From NCBI GenBank assembly GCA_021613335.1, contig JAJTWR010000299.1, positions 1,723,001 through 1,787,000 of the forward strand: a stretch of DNA of 64,000 nt. Direction: 5' to 3'. This DNA comes from Whitmania pigra (Eukaryota; Annelida; Clitellata; Hirudinida; Haemopidae). Shown piece after piece: positions 1 through 10,952 of the stretch. The notes beneath the pieces were generated by a model. That model made no database searches. It saw nothing but the letters and a program-made list of their open reading frames with translations, and was not told the origin of the DNA. The translations under genes and the position numbers were made by a program. How positions within the stretch are numbered: the stretch's first letter is position 1; each line of letters opens with the position of its first letter.

Positions 1-300
1 AGTCTCTGATAAAAAGTTTTAATATACCTTAATAGAGTGTAATCCGTTTTAAACCACAATAAGTTCGTCAACAACACTCTAGTATTACAGTAGTAGCCAC
101 TGCAGAGTGCATGCAGAATCCGTATCCTGACTGGCAGCAGTGGTGGTGGGCTCACTGAGTTCACTGAGCTGGCAGCAGCATCAACCAGGTCTGGATGGCA
201 GACGTATCAGACGATGGCTCATATCTGCCCTGCTCCAGCCGCCGCTGTTGGCTAGCTTGTGAGTGTGACCTGTTTTACCAATGTCGCCAAAATTAGGTAA

Positions 301-376
301 CCCTCATTTTGGCGCCCCTGTATCTTGGCGCCCGGGGACATATGTACCCCCTTGCCCCCCCCTAGCTACGCCTCTG
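301..376 (-). mobile_element. Isolated terminus of a hAT-family element
   Basis: Read on the minus strand this begins CAGAGGCGTAGCTAGGGG and continues with the GGCGCCAAGATACAGG-type subterminal sequence also present at 10746-10950, so it is an end of the same hAT family. The other end and a target duplication were not found, so the copy is truncated or runs outside the window. The flanking 1-300 holds no gene that I can see. Confidence 0.6.
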
Positions 377-607
377 TCCGGATACATAAGGTTCTGAACG
401 CAGAATCCAGATGTTTAAGTCCAAATCATCCTAGTTATGTAACGGACTTTAATCAAATAAATAAAAGAATCCAGATGTATGTAAACTTACTATCAACAAA
501 TTAAAAACTAAATTAAATTAACCAGTAAAATACGTTAACGTTTGTTAGACCGCCCGGGATTTGCGATCACACAATTGAAGGCAGTGCACATCAATAAAAA
601 CTCCTAC

Positions 608-772
608 TTGATATTCAATCTCGTAACTTGTCCCATAATCGATGTCGTAAAATAAACATTCCGTCGACCCTGCATCAACATGCAAAGTAACTTTATCAGC
701 CGATGTTAACTTAAATGAAGCTTCTAAGAGCAGAAGCGCCACAAGAAACATCCATTTCCAATACCCTGGCAT
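608..772 (-). CDS. p24/TMED family cargo receptor, first exon only (partial)
   Basis: p24 proteins are type I membrane proteins that cycle between ER and Golgi and help load cargo into COPII and COPI vesicles. The exon encodes a start (ATG at 770-772, MPGYWKWM), a hydrophobic signal peptide (FLVALLLLEASF), then the beginning of a GOLD domain: TLHVDAGSTECLFYDI, followed by GTSYEIEYQ. The Cys in the TEC motif and the EYQ end are typical of TMED1/3/5-type first exons. The frame ends at a splice donor (CAA then GTAGGA at 602-607); the remaining exons would lie to the left of the window. The open frame extends upstream to 838, but the second ATG puts the signal peptide at the N-terminus and is preferred. 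Family assignment rests on a short stretch. Confidence 0.62.
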
Positions 773-1562
773 GTGTTTGACAAATAGACTAAACGACCAG
801 CCAACGAAAGATTTAAAGGAAATTTCAGCGTTATTCAAGCTTTGAGCGAAGTTCGCTTAGATTTTAAAGGCTGCCCTAGAAAATTTCCTGGCAGCAGCAT
901 TCAGCTTCGCACTATTAGCAGTTTTCGCATACGCTACTAGAATAATCAAATACCGAAGGAAATGATGTTGCTCTATTTTAAATATATTTCTCCAGCGCCT
1001 AGTTCTCAAAAAACATTTGGCAACCACATTAACAAGTAGTTATTAGCAGTGTACTAGATCGACTCGATATTTGAGCTACCATGCACGTTGGAGCTAAGCT
1101 TGTTAAGATGAAAGCTGAAATCAATGAGGAAGCTAAACCCTTCGGACCTAAAACTTGTTGACAGTCCCCATAAATCACTTTTACCAAATTCTACATTTCC
1201 TTCAGAAGCAAACTTGGCACACTTTTACCTTATCTGTTTATTTCACAATATCAGATCAAATATGTATTGAGTCAAAACTTGCTCTACCTATAAGTTCAGG
1301 CTGAATGCAATAATGAGTGACTAGTTGGGCAATATCCTAAAGGCCAGAGTTAACCTATCTTTGTTCTAAAGTAATCCAGCAATATCCAAGTGCAAATAAA
1401 ACAACCCAAACAATATTTTTTCAATTTATGGTTACTTTAATTAGCCATTCTTAATTATCCAAATAACAATGATTAAGCAAAATTCATGTCAGTTAAACTT
1501 TACATTGCATTTGCTTAACATCAACATCACAAACTATGTACACATTCAATCCATCATGCAAC
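773..1562. other. Intergenic sequence between TMED and RPC7
   Basis: AT-rich and without a credible gene. It should contain the TMED promoter and the RPC7 3' UTR. A TTTATT (AATAAA on the minus strand) at about 1237-1242 is a possible RPC7 polyadenylation signal. Confidence 0.5.
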
Positions 1563-2580
1563 TCAATAAAAAGCGTCTTCATTGGTATCAGAGACTTCTC
1601 CGTAATCTTCGCCATTGTCAAAGTAATTGTCAACGTAATCGTTTTCCTGTAAAATAAAATCTGAGGCTTAAATGTCATTGAAAATCAATTATAAGTATTG
1701 TGAAATTCAATACCTCATCATAATCTTCATCATTTTGATCTTCATCTTCTTCTCCCTCTTCATCATCTTCATTCCCATCAGCCTTTACTTTCTTTTCCTC
1801 TAGTTCTTCCTCAGGATCTTTATCTTCCTTATCTTCGGTGGCTTCCAATTTCTGAAATATGAAATTGGATTAACATCTAATATTAATTAAAAATCTGATC
1901 TGAAAACCAATTTCTGAAACATGAAATTGGATTATCGTGTAATATTAAATAAATTCCATTTTACTTACAGCAAGCACATTTTGAATAAGATGGCTTCCTT
2001 CAGTTTTAGGTTTTTTAAATTTTGATTTTAATTTTTTCCCATTTCGGAGCTTGAGTTCATTTGGCAACTCTGTGAAATCTGATGCAAATTAAAATTTAAA
2101 AATAATACAACCCAATTTTCACAAAGTAATGCATAAGAACTGACCAGGACACCAATCATAAAGATTAGTGGCATTATATTTGTCAGAATATCTTTCAATG
2201 TCTCTTTTAACTTCATAATTTTTAAAATAGTATTCAGACTCCTGCAAAACATTTCTGTAATCCCTTTTTAGTTTAAGTAGGTAATCAATTTCTGGATCAT
2301 CTTGCAAAGGCAGCGGATTACCAGTTAGTGGCTGAAACATAAAGATTAGTGCTTGTAATTGTCAATGTGGCCATAAAGTTAAAAAAACTCAGAAGTGAAT
2401 AAAACATATTGTCTTATGTAATAATTGTCGAGCATGTGTTAGGTGCAATTTGATTGCAATGTATCTTACCGGATAAAGAGGAGGTGGCTGAATAGCTGAT
2501 GCATTTTCCGCTTTAGATCTCGAATTGGAATAAACAACTGTTCCTTTCCCTTTTCCTCTATATTTTCCTCTCCAAGACAT
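1563..2580 (-). CDS. POLR3G: DNA-directed RNA polymerase III subunit RPC7 (POLR3G/POLR3GL)
   Basis: RPC7 belongs to the RPC3-RPC6-RPC7 (human RPC62-39-32) subcomplex of Pol III, which is needed for promoter-directed initiation on tRNA and 5S genes. Five exons: 2580-2470, 2331-2145, 2078-1969, 1851-1714 and 1646-1563, joined in frame to 209 aa (human paralogues are about 220). The start MSWRGKYRGKGKG is a basic Gly-rich tip as in the family. It is followed by PPPLYPPLTGNPLP, KLKRDYRNVLQESEYYF and DIERYSDKY, which match the conserved RPC7 core. Exon 4 is a long Glu/Asp tract and the end is ENDYVDNYFDNGEDY, the characteristic acidic Tyr/Phe tail. One copy is seen, as expected outside vertebrates, so the G/GL distinction does not apply. 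Confidence 0.93.
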
Positions 2581-2914
2581 ATCAATATTTTAATATAAAC
2601 AAGCCTACAGTAATTTTGCTTTACTATCGCTCAAGAGCAGTCTTTTAAAAATATCAACAAAGAATCAAAGCGATTTATTAGTCAATAAAGTTAATAAAAC
2701 TTTGCTTTCGGTTTGTAATATATTTTTTATAAAGTTAATAACATTTAAGCAAAAAATTGTTATTAAATAAAGTGGTAAATCTACAAAAATCTTAGTTCGG
2801 TTTGATCTCTTCAATTTGTCAGACTAACATTTATTGAATTTGGCAAACTACAAAAAAAATTGTTTTATTAACTTCCGTTGCATAGTTAGATGACTAGGAC
2901 GGTAGGACGGTGCT

Positions 2915-2978
2915 CCCACAACGGGGCTCGAATCCGCGCTGCCATCGTGAGAAGCATAGCCTTAACCATTAGGCCAGC
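2915..2978 (-). repeat. tRNA-like SINE head
   Basis: On the minus strand there is a box A-like TGGCCTAATGGTTAAGG (2960-2976) and a box B-like GGATTCGAGCC (2925-2935) at roughly tRNA spacing. The anticodon arm folds poorly (10-nt loop), so it reads as a tRNA-derived SINE or pseudo-tRNA and not a working tRNA. The surrounding 2581-2890 is AT-rich with nothing recognisable. Confidence 0.5.
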
Positions 2979-3333
2979 GGTTCTCACCCTGGGGTCGCTT
3001 AAGACACTGAGATTTGTTATTTGATTATTATATTAAATTTAATTTATTATTTTAAAATATATTTTTAAGAACATATTTTTTGACAACACATAACTTTGAG
3101 CAAGATGCGTTTTATAGTGCAAGCATTTCTCGGCTATTGTATAAAGCTCAATCATGCGTCGGGCCGTTTGCTGGGGTTGGAGTTTTTTGCAATGGTGATC
3201 TGTCTCACCAATTATTCATCTGGGTCATAAGGCGCAATCAAACTAGTGTTCATCCAGCCAATCAGGAAGCGCTGGATATTAATGAGGAATCGATGTTTTG
3301 AGTGTCTGCGGGACACTGCGTTTGGGTCATGTG

Positions 3334-4583
3334 TAGAGATGTAAAAAAAAAACGAGTTTTTTTGTGTTTTTATTGTTTTTTTATGTTTTTTTTTTTTTTT
3401 TTAAATTTGTTGAAAAGTGATGGTTCATGATTAGTTAAACAAATTTATTGCAACATAATTAAAAAATAATACAAAACTAGAGCAACATTGCCAATTTAAA
3501 TCAAGTTCTGAGTCCATTTCACCAAATTCACTGTCTTCATCTTTCTCAGATTCTTAGTCTTCTGCTTCAGAGTTGTAATTACCTTCTGAAGTACTTCTGA
3601 AGAAGCTTACAGCTTTAAGTTTTGGGGAATAAAAGCCAGTTTTCTAGCCCTGTTTGTGACGAGTCGGTTCCGTTTATCATTTTGGATAAATGAATATGCA
3701 CTGAAACACTGGATACACTTAAGGAAGACCTTAACAAGTTATTCAAATGAGCAGAAGATTGGCAGATGCTTTTCAACGTAGACAAATGTTCCATAATGCA
3801 TATGGGATGCAGAAACACAAAAGTTGAATATGTATTTGGAGGAAGCAGTCTAATCGTAAAAGAGATCTGGGGTTAATAATGCAGAACAATTGAAAAGCAT
3901 CTCTACAGTGCATGGAAGTTGCTAAAAAGCAAACAGAGTACTTGGAATGATAAAGAGAACAGTAGTGAGTAGGGACAAGGATGTAATATTGAGATTGTAT
4001 AAGGCATTAGTAAGGCCACTTACACAGAGTACTGTGTGCAAGTGTGGAACCCTCATTTGAGAAAGGATGTAGAAGTGTTGGAAAGAGTACAAAGAAGGGC
4101 AACCAGGATGATAGAAGGTTTTGGAAATCTGAGTTACGAGGAAAGATTAAGTAGATGTAAATGGAATAAACTAGATAAGGAAACCATCCATGCGGACACA
4201 GTAGATAAATTCAAAATTTACTTAAGTAAATTCGGTTATTAAGACTAAAAAGAGTGGTTATTACAGCTCTTCTTAACCACTATAAATAATTGTTATGTTA
4301 AACCTCTTTCGATTATAGCGGTTGATAAGGTAATGACAAAATCTTAGAAGCTACTTTAGCAAGAAGCACTGATGAGCATATACCTTTCCACCAGGCTATT
4401 GGTAGGAGTTGCAGAGATGACTACTAAACAAATTGCAATCATCAAAACTTCATTTTTAAAGTTATAAATTTTTTGATTTGTTTTTTATGTTTTTTTTTGC
4501 GTTTTTTATTGTGTTGAAATATTTCAAAAAGAACAAAATATTTTGTAATAAAACAATTGAAATATTTCAATCTCACATCTCTA
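3334..4583. mobile_element. Non-autonomous hAT element with perfect 8-bp target duplication
   Basis: Ends are TAGAGATGT on the left and the inverse ACATCTCTA-type end on the right. They are flanked by identical 8-mers GTCATGTG at 3326-3333 and 4584-4591, the hallmark of hAT insertion. T-rich subterminal regions lie at both ends. No transposase is visible; the interior contains a LINE fragment. A similar end (TAGAGTTGTAAAAAA) occurs at about 60563, perhaps a truncated relative. The element sits in sequence that itself carries two same-strand hAT-like termini (CAGCGGTTCTCACC at 2977 and CAGAGGTTCTCAACC at 4597). Confidence 0.8.
3655..4255 (+). pseudogene. 5'-truncated non-LTR retrotransposon (CR1/Rex1-like) reverse transcriptase C-terminus
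   Basis: With frameshifts, translation gives RT thumb and C-terminal motifs: an EDLNKL..W..DWQMLFN region (about 3718-3780), NVDKCSIMHMG, then RDLGV-like, and YKALVRPL near 3998-4020. The longest open part at 4036-4242 reads MQVWNPHLRKDVEVLERVQR. Several frame breaks make it dead. Just after the stop, AGTGGTTA at 4253-4260 pairs with TAACCACT further on, a possible 3' hairpin of the LINE. It lies inside the hAT element 3334-4583, so it inserted later. Confidence 0.75.
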
Positions 4584-4591
4584 GTCATGTG

Positions 4592-6182
4592 TAGTGCAGA
4601 GGTTCTCAACCTTTTTGGCGCTGCGACCCCTCGGCAACACTTGCCATGCTTTGGCAATTCCTACAACAACATTGATTGGGCTACGCTTCATTCAATAAAC
4701 TTTATTGTTGCAGTTATGACTTTGGCTTCTAAATATTATAATGTTTACCATTGAAACATTTATATGCATATTCCACAATTGCATTTACAAATTAAAAAAA
4801 ATTTTAGATGAGAAAAGAGAGCAAATCATTTTCAACATTAGGTATACTCCTGTATTTCGAATTGATGATCAACAAACCAGAGACGTGATTTGGGGGGAAA
4901 GGGGGGTAACATTCCAGGAAGCTCGTTTTCAAACTTCAAAGCGTTTCAGTGCCCACATTTCTCAGTAGTTTGTCCAAAGCATAGACTCCTAAATATACAT
5001 TCATTTTTTTCTCTATTTTTTCAAACAAATAAACGAATTTACAACGTGTTTGTGTGACATGATTGATTGATTAGCTAACTAAGGTCGGATGAATGTATGG
5101 TAGAGCGAGAGTTTGTTCCCGCTTTGGCAAAAGCCGAAATGACGTCCCTGCGTTGCATCCCTCACATTTTAAAACATATCACTTGATTGAAGCTGTTGTT
5201 TAGACGGTTTCGACAAAGGCCCTGAAGTTTTCATACCAAGGATTTCAGTAGTAATCGCTGCCAGTATCACGTTTCCATTCAAGCACAGTTCCTTTTTTGA
5301 TTGGCCTTTGCAATGACGAATAATCATGACCAATTGTTGATGATTGCTGGAATTATTTTGGAGAGTCCATGCTTTTCCCATACTCAGCCGTATGTTAATT
5401 GCTCTCAAATAAGATCTGCAAACAATCTATGTGCTTGCTCTACAAGAAGTGACAAAAAATATTGTACAATCTCATGATCTCTGATTAATGAACAAATGTA
5501 ATTAATTTAAGCATCTTTTAAACTTTCACTTTTAAATAGGATGTTTCCAAAACTCAAAATAAACTAAAAATTAATTAATTTGAAAAATTCTTACGTGAAA
5601 TGTTCTATTTCAGCCTGAGCAACGGGCAGATACAAATATAGATCATTCTATAAAGGAACATTATAATATACAAGTAACATATAACAAAGTAATTATTAAA
5701 ATAATCAATAAACATTAAAAAGTAACATGCAAACACATTGAATGAATAGATACTAATAATGTAATTGGTTAAAATTGCTACACATTCTTCATTAAAAATT
5801 CTTCTTAATTTTTCGTACAATATGCTTAATGTAGCCGAAAAGTACAGAGATGGACGGGGATAAAGTCACTAATCTAGGATATCGAATATAATCTAGGATA
5901 TCACACTAGGATATCGATAAATCAGTGCTTGCAGAAACTTGCTTCAGAAACTCATGAAGACTCCCACAGACCCGAACTTAGCTTTTCATTTTCTCTTCCT
6001 CATCATGTCATTTTCATAATTAAATCATCGAAATATCACTCGACATCAACAACTTGAGGTATTATGACTTCTTGACTAAAAATAATAAAATCAGTTAATA
6101 TTAAAGTTTAATTAATAACGATAAAATTCTAAGTTCAGCAAAACAACAATTTTTAGTTTGCATTTAGGATACAAAACATTCA
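4592..6182. other. Non-coding region with repeat debris
   Basis: No gene that I can support. Short open frames exist (for example 5169-5408 minus, 79 aa) but match nothing I recognise and lack splice or initiation context. Some GC-rich patches near 4890-4920 and 5090-5160 look like old transposon pieces. 5860-5920 contains three close copies of the short motif CTAGGATATC. Confidence 0.4.
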
Positions 6183-8246
6183 CTAATAGGAAAAGGTGTT
6201 GTAACAATACATATTTATCATGTCCGTTGAAATTCCTCTCCTTGAAAATTTTCGCTGCAGGGAAGCAAATTCTGGACCACACATTTTCGAAAGAATTTTT
6301 TCTTGGCATCCCAGGAAATCGTGAACTCTTAAGCACAAACTAGTTTGATTTTCATAGTCAAGAAAAGTTTCGTTTAATACTGGAAACTGGCTAAGGTCTG
6401 ATCTCAACTCATTCACGCAGTCATCGAGTACCAGAAAAGTTTGGTTTCCTAAATTTGACATTAAACATTCGGAATGCTTGACATAGGACATCCAATATCT
6501 TTCGCAAATACCGTCAAATAAAATGACGAGATGATTGACGGCCAAATACACTGACTGATCATCGTAATAATCTTTCAATTTATATGAACATTCTTGTAGC
6601 TGGCTCAGTGAGCCGTCACAAGTGTCAGAGGCGAATTGAGTGAGATTGCTCACAATGACTACGCCGTAATGAACTAATTCAGCCATTCCGACTAATATTT
6701 TAATGCATTTCCTGGCTGTTACGCAGGCAATATTTTTAGAACCAGCTGTGCTGGAGAAATTGCATTTTGAAGTGTCAACTATCTTATTTTTGTCATCAAT
6801 ATATTCGGAAAACATTCGCAGCTCATTATCAAAGTATACTTCACGAAACATATAAATCCATTCTGCTTCTGTACCGTTGACAGACATAGCAATATGGCTT
6901 CTAATGCAAGCTTCTTTCAACGCGTCTTGTACGTATTTAGCAGCTCTTTCATAAATCACGTCGATTGGAGTTACTGGAATCTTTGGTGTGTGCATCATAT
7001 TAAGGTAGATATCTTTAAGGGGGAAAATATGGAAATTGTACTTGAGACATTCAGGCTTGTGACTATTAATAAACATGGCATCCATATGTTCGTCTTCAAG
7101 GTTTGAACAAAGAAATTCGAGGCTTTCCTGTAGTCCTCGAATTTTTCTGGTCATAATACAAGGCTTCAAGTAATTTAAACATTTATCACTTCTATCGAGA
7201 TCGCATAAAGATTGTACCTCCGAACGACTGAGTTCTGTCTCACCGTCAAAAAGAGAAGTGTATGAGTTAAAGCAGTTCACTGCACCCATGAGTTCACAAG
7301 GTACAACTTTAAATGTTGAATTCACCTTAACATCAATTGCTGAATCGCTCTCACTGCCCCCTAAAACTCCTTCCGCTCTGCACGTTATGTTGAATGTTCC
7401 GATACTGGAAATGCGGAACGTGTCGTTCGTAGTTTCCAAAAAAGTACCCGTCGCTTGTGTTACTGTTATCCTGAACGTTGATAAAAAACCTGCCGTTGAA
7501 GTACATTGGACAGTTTCATTGACCAGAAGAGTGTAACCGCTCGAGATGTTTAAACTTGCTTTGGTGACTTTGGTCGAAGTAAACTCGTATTTATCATCCA
7601 CATCATCACTCCAAATATTGATTTTTAGTTCGTAATCGGTTTTATCAGCGTCAATCCAACGAAATGTGTCTTTTCCGAGAATGATACTTTTTCCCAAAAT
7701 GTTTGTATTTGCTTCACTTATGGTAGCCTTACCATGCGAAATAATTCTGTCTTCGGATTTTAACTCCGCAGAAGCTTTTACTGAATCAGAGTGTGTGACT
7801 TCACATACTAGATCATTTCCTTCTTTGCGACATTTTGGTTTTTCGAACACATAAAGTTTCGCATTCACTCGAACCCTTTTAATGGCGTCTCTGCAGTGGT
7901 AGAGACCACTATAGGCCTTTGTGACTTCATCGATTTTCAACTTTTCTGCACCCGTATCTAAAACAACTAGATTAAGAAGACTTTTCACTCTTTCAATTTT
8001 TATTTCGCCTCCTTTAGCTATTTGTTGCACATCTGCTTCAGGTCCGTAGTACCAAATTATAATTCCATGTTCCTTCAAAGAGCATTCAAATTCTACTGCA
8101 CCATTACCCAATTGTACCAAAAAGCTTCTTGGACGTATCTCGAACACCTTATCCTCATCTTGTACAACCTCTTCATCATCTTCTGTGGAAACGGAAAATA
8201 TGAATAATATGTTTAATATAACGGCCAAGGTTATCAAGGCCATCAT
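6183..8246 (-). CDS. Secreted immunoglobulin-domain protein with Cys-rich C-terminal half, intronless (unrecognised)
   Basis: 687 aa in a single open frame. Residues 1-20 are a signal peptide (MMALITLAVILNILFIF), followed by an acidic stretch (about 22-33). Residues about 36-132 form an Ig-like domain with Cys55, Trp65 and Cys118 in a canonical YSGLYHC context. A second Ig-like segment (about 135-235) and a third (about 240-310, VQCTST to FNITCRA) are more divergent. The remaining 370 residues hold many cysteines (for example CELMGAVNC, CLNYLKPC, CVTARKC, LQECSYKL) in what looks like repeated helical modules, with several N-glycosylation sequons. No transmembrane helix or GPI-type tail is evident, so secretion is inferred. 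I do not recognise the family. A recognition, adhesion or immune role would be a guess from the Ig domains only. It is the only long single-exon gene in a window of highly split genes. Confidence 0.8.
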   Translation of the reverse strand: MMALITLAVILNILFIFSVSTEDDEEVVQDEDKVFEIRPRSFLVQLGNGAVEFECSLKEHGIIIWYYGPEADVQQIAKGGEIKIERVKSLLNLVVLDTGAEKLKIDEVTKAYSGLYHCRDAIKRVRVNAKLYVFEKPKCRKEGNDLVCEVTHSDSVKASAELKSEDRIISHGKATISEANTNILGKSIILGKDTFRWIDADKTDYELKINIWSDDVDDKYEFTSTKVTKASLNISSGYTLLVNETVQCTSTAGFLSTFRITVTQATGTFLETTNDTFRISSIGTFNITCRAEGVLGGSESDSAIDVKVNSTFKVVPCELMGAVNCFNSYTSLFDGETELSRSEVQSLCDLDRSDKCLNYLKPCIMTRKIRGLQESLEFLCSNLEDEHMDAMFINSHKPECLKYNFHIFPLKDIYLNMMHTPKIPVTPIDVIYERAAKYVQDALKEACIRSHIAMSVNGTEAEWIYMFREVYFDNELRMFSEYIDDKNKIVDTSKCNFSSTAGSKNIACVTARKCIKILVGMAELVHYGVVIVSNLTQFASDTCDGSLSQLQECSYKLKDYYDDQSVYLAVNHLVILFDGICERYWMSYVKHSECLMSNLGNQTFLVLDDCVNELRSDLSQFPVLNETFLDYENQTSLCLRVHDFLGCQEKILSKMCGPEFASLQRKFSRRGISTDMINMYCYNTFSY

Positions 8247-9806
8247 AACACGAAATGTTAGAAGTCCTTAGAATAAACAATATTGTAAATATTGTTTTTA
8301 AAATAGCGTCATCACTTATTGATTCTTCGTTTTACAGTTTTTTTACAATCTAAATATTTGCAGAATTAGTTGCTCATTTAATTAATCATAAAAATCTATC
8401 AAATAGCTCATTAATTAGCAGACATGAGGTACTTGGTACTTGTACTACTCCGGTACCGACTTCAGGTACTTCGCTGTACACTCAGCCTATTATGTACCCA
8501 TCTTTTGACAATATTTCAACGCCATGAAAAATACTCAAATTTTAGTATATAATGTAAGTGGTGCTTCCAGAGTTATGTTTTAAATTTGGTAAAGAATTAT
8601 TTCCAAACTTAAATCCAAAAAAATGGGTTTTGCGGCGACCAAAAGAGAAGGGAAGTACAAATTACATGTTTAGATGTGAAAATTTCTAACGCCTTAACAG
8701 AGTAATTTCCTGCTTTTCTTCAACTTCTTAAAACTATTTGCAATGCTTGCATGCAAATTCATTGATTAATGCACTTATTTTTCCATCATTTCAAGACTCA
8801 TTTGCACCTATAACACTTGTGTTTACTATTGCTCCATTAACTATCTTTGGTTATCAACCTTAATCAAAATCTCAAGAGAAATTCAGTCTTTTTGAGTCGC
8901 TTGGCTTTAGGATAGAACGAAAAAGATCACCTCTTAAAGTTTTACGAGGGTTTGCTACTTGGAAAAAACTGAAACGACATCCCTGTATCTGAGAAAGCAG
9001 AGATAGAACCAGAGAACAAATATACGAAGAAATTACAGGTGTCTCGGATGATCCTTTCCTTCTGGAAGGTGCGTCCTAATCAACTGCTAGCAGAACGTCA
9101 ATCCACTCCAGTGGATGATCCATCTGCCAGCCCAAATGGCAGTGAAAGCAGTTCAAAATGGCATTCATCGTGAGACGTTTGCCAAAGAATATGGAAACAT
9201 TACCGTTTCTTAAGTATAATTATTTTAAGAGCAGCGGGATTTTTCCACAAAGGTGCCCCAAGCGTCGGACAATTAAAAAGTGAAATAAATTTCTTAAACA
9301 TGATTTACGACATTCCCCGTCTAAATTATGCCGGTCGATTTTTACCACAGACCATGCTTGGTACTTGTACTCGTACATGTTCTTGTAGTTTACTACTAAT
9401 ATTAATATATTTTTTAATTACTTCGTTTTACCGGAGTCAAATAAATTTGAACATTAAACAATCAATTTATGCAGTCTGGGCAATGAAAAGAGATAAATTA
9501 TTGATGTACTCAGTGCCTTACTAAGGGGGGGCCCGGGCCACCATCCAAGAGGGGCTTCCCACCAATATAGACTTTCGATCAAATTTATACAAAATGTGTA
9601 GTATGATACCTTTTCAAAATCAGTAGCCCTTGATAAATCCATTGAAGAGTTAGATTTCAATTTGGCATTTGGTTTAGCGCATCGATTGATATACTACATA
9701 TGCGAGCCACACATCAAAGAGTCAAAGAGAATCATCTCACGAGGCCCTTATCAAGTCACGTATGTTCCTCAGATCGTCCAGTGATATATTTTGATAATAA
9801 GAGTAT

Positions 9807-10262
9807 ACAACGTCCGGCCCGCCACGAGCCTTCATGTGGCCCGCGAAGATCAATGTGAAAGCCGAAAAATTGATAATTCATAAAAATTGATAAGTCATAT
9901 TTTTTCATGGCGTTGCGATTGATTAAAAGACAGCATTAGGGCCGGGCAGTTGAGTTGATATTGGTCGATTTGCTATCATACAAAGTCACAATCGGTTAAC
10001 GCCCGACCCGATTTCATAAGTGAAATGTCGTAGCTAACTTCACATGATGCATCGAAGACGGCAGACTGCTCGGTAAAAGCCGTCTGCTGCTGGTTCAGTG
10101 AACTACACAATGACTGAATTTTGGCTGTTCTTTCTTCACCAACAACACTTTGGAAATTCTTATTCTTTGACTCGTGGTGGCGCTTCATGTTTGATATCTT
10201 TGCTCTGGTATCTGGCTATGTTGCTCTCCCTCTAATGGATGTGTTTACTGCTTTACGTGCAG
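9807..10262 (-). pseudogene. Fragment of a BED/GTF2IRD2-like hAT transposase
   Basis: On the minus strand 10188-9976 reads MKRHHESKNKNFQSVVGEER, then KIQSLCSSLNQQQTAF. This resembles the region after the BED zinc finger in hAT-derived proteins of the GTF2IRD2/ZBED5/EPM2AIP1 type. GGCCCGCCACG and GTGGCCCGCG at 9816-9840 are typical of that group's termini. It lies in the opposite direction to the TTF-type transposase around it and may be a further insertion. No target duplication was identified. Confidence 0.5.
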
Positions 10263-10650
10263 ATTGATATGCTTAAATACAGCTAAATCTGGGTTTTCTC
10301 ATCTTTCGTCAAATGGATTCTGTGATTGGAAACATTCACACGAACATCTACCTAGTCATGAGCAGTCAGAACATCTAAAGGCAACGATTGCTTTCAGTAA
10401 GAAATTAAAAGCATGCGCGAATTGGTACGGAGCTGATACAGCAGGTGGAGAGTCTAGAGTATTAGTGGAGATCATTGCCGAAACAAATAGTTAGTGCCAT
10501 TAAATTTATTACCGAGCTTTTGTGGCTTAGCATTCAGAGGTGACAACGAATTGGTTGGATCACCTAGTAATGGAAACTTTTTGGGTATTGTTGACGTACG
10601 ACGACTTTCTTGCACAGCATATCGAAACTCAAGTCATTCGCGGCAGCAGG

Positions 10651-10952
10651 GACGCCGAGAGCCAACAAGGGCCCCAGGGCAGGACATCATTGCGGGCCCC
10701 TTGCCAAAATACAGTCAATTCCGGGTATAGTCGAGTCGGTTACAGCAGAGGCGTAGCTAAGGGGGGGGGGTACATATGTCCCCGGGCGCCAAGATACAGG
10801 GGCGCCGAGAGACAACAAGGGCCCCAGGGCAGGACATCATTGCGGGCCCCTTGTCAAAATACAGTCAATTCCGGGTATAGTCGAGTCGGTTACAGCAGAT
10901 GCGTAGCTAAGGGGGGGGGGGGTACATATGTTCCCGGGCGCCAAGATACAGG
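10651..10952. repeat. Tandem duplication, two copies of about 150 bp, spanning three transposon ends
   Basis: 10651-10800 is repeated almost exactly at 10801-10952. Each copy contains the left end of the nested hAT, the left end of the pogo-like element (CAGTCAATTCCGG) and the left end of the third hAT with its GGTTACAG flank. The junction lies at a shared CGCC, which suggests microhomology-mediated duplication after all three insertions. The G-run differs in length between copies (10 versus 12). Confidence 0.85.

Noticed and set aside
2915..2978. Functional tRNA gene
   Set aside because: Boxes A and B are present but the anticodon arm does not form a 7-nt loop, and no acceptor stem pairs.
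5169..5408. 79-codon minus-strand frame as an exon of an unknown gene
   Set aside because: No similarity recognised and no supporting neighbouring exons; kept only as a remark in the region entry.
7258..7536. 92-codon plus-strand frame inside the Ig-protein gene
   Set aside because: Antisense shadow of a 687-codon frame with a signal peptide and Ig motifs.
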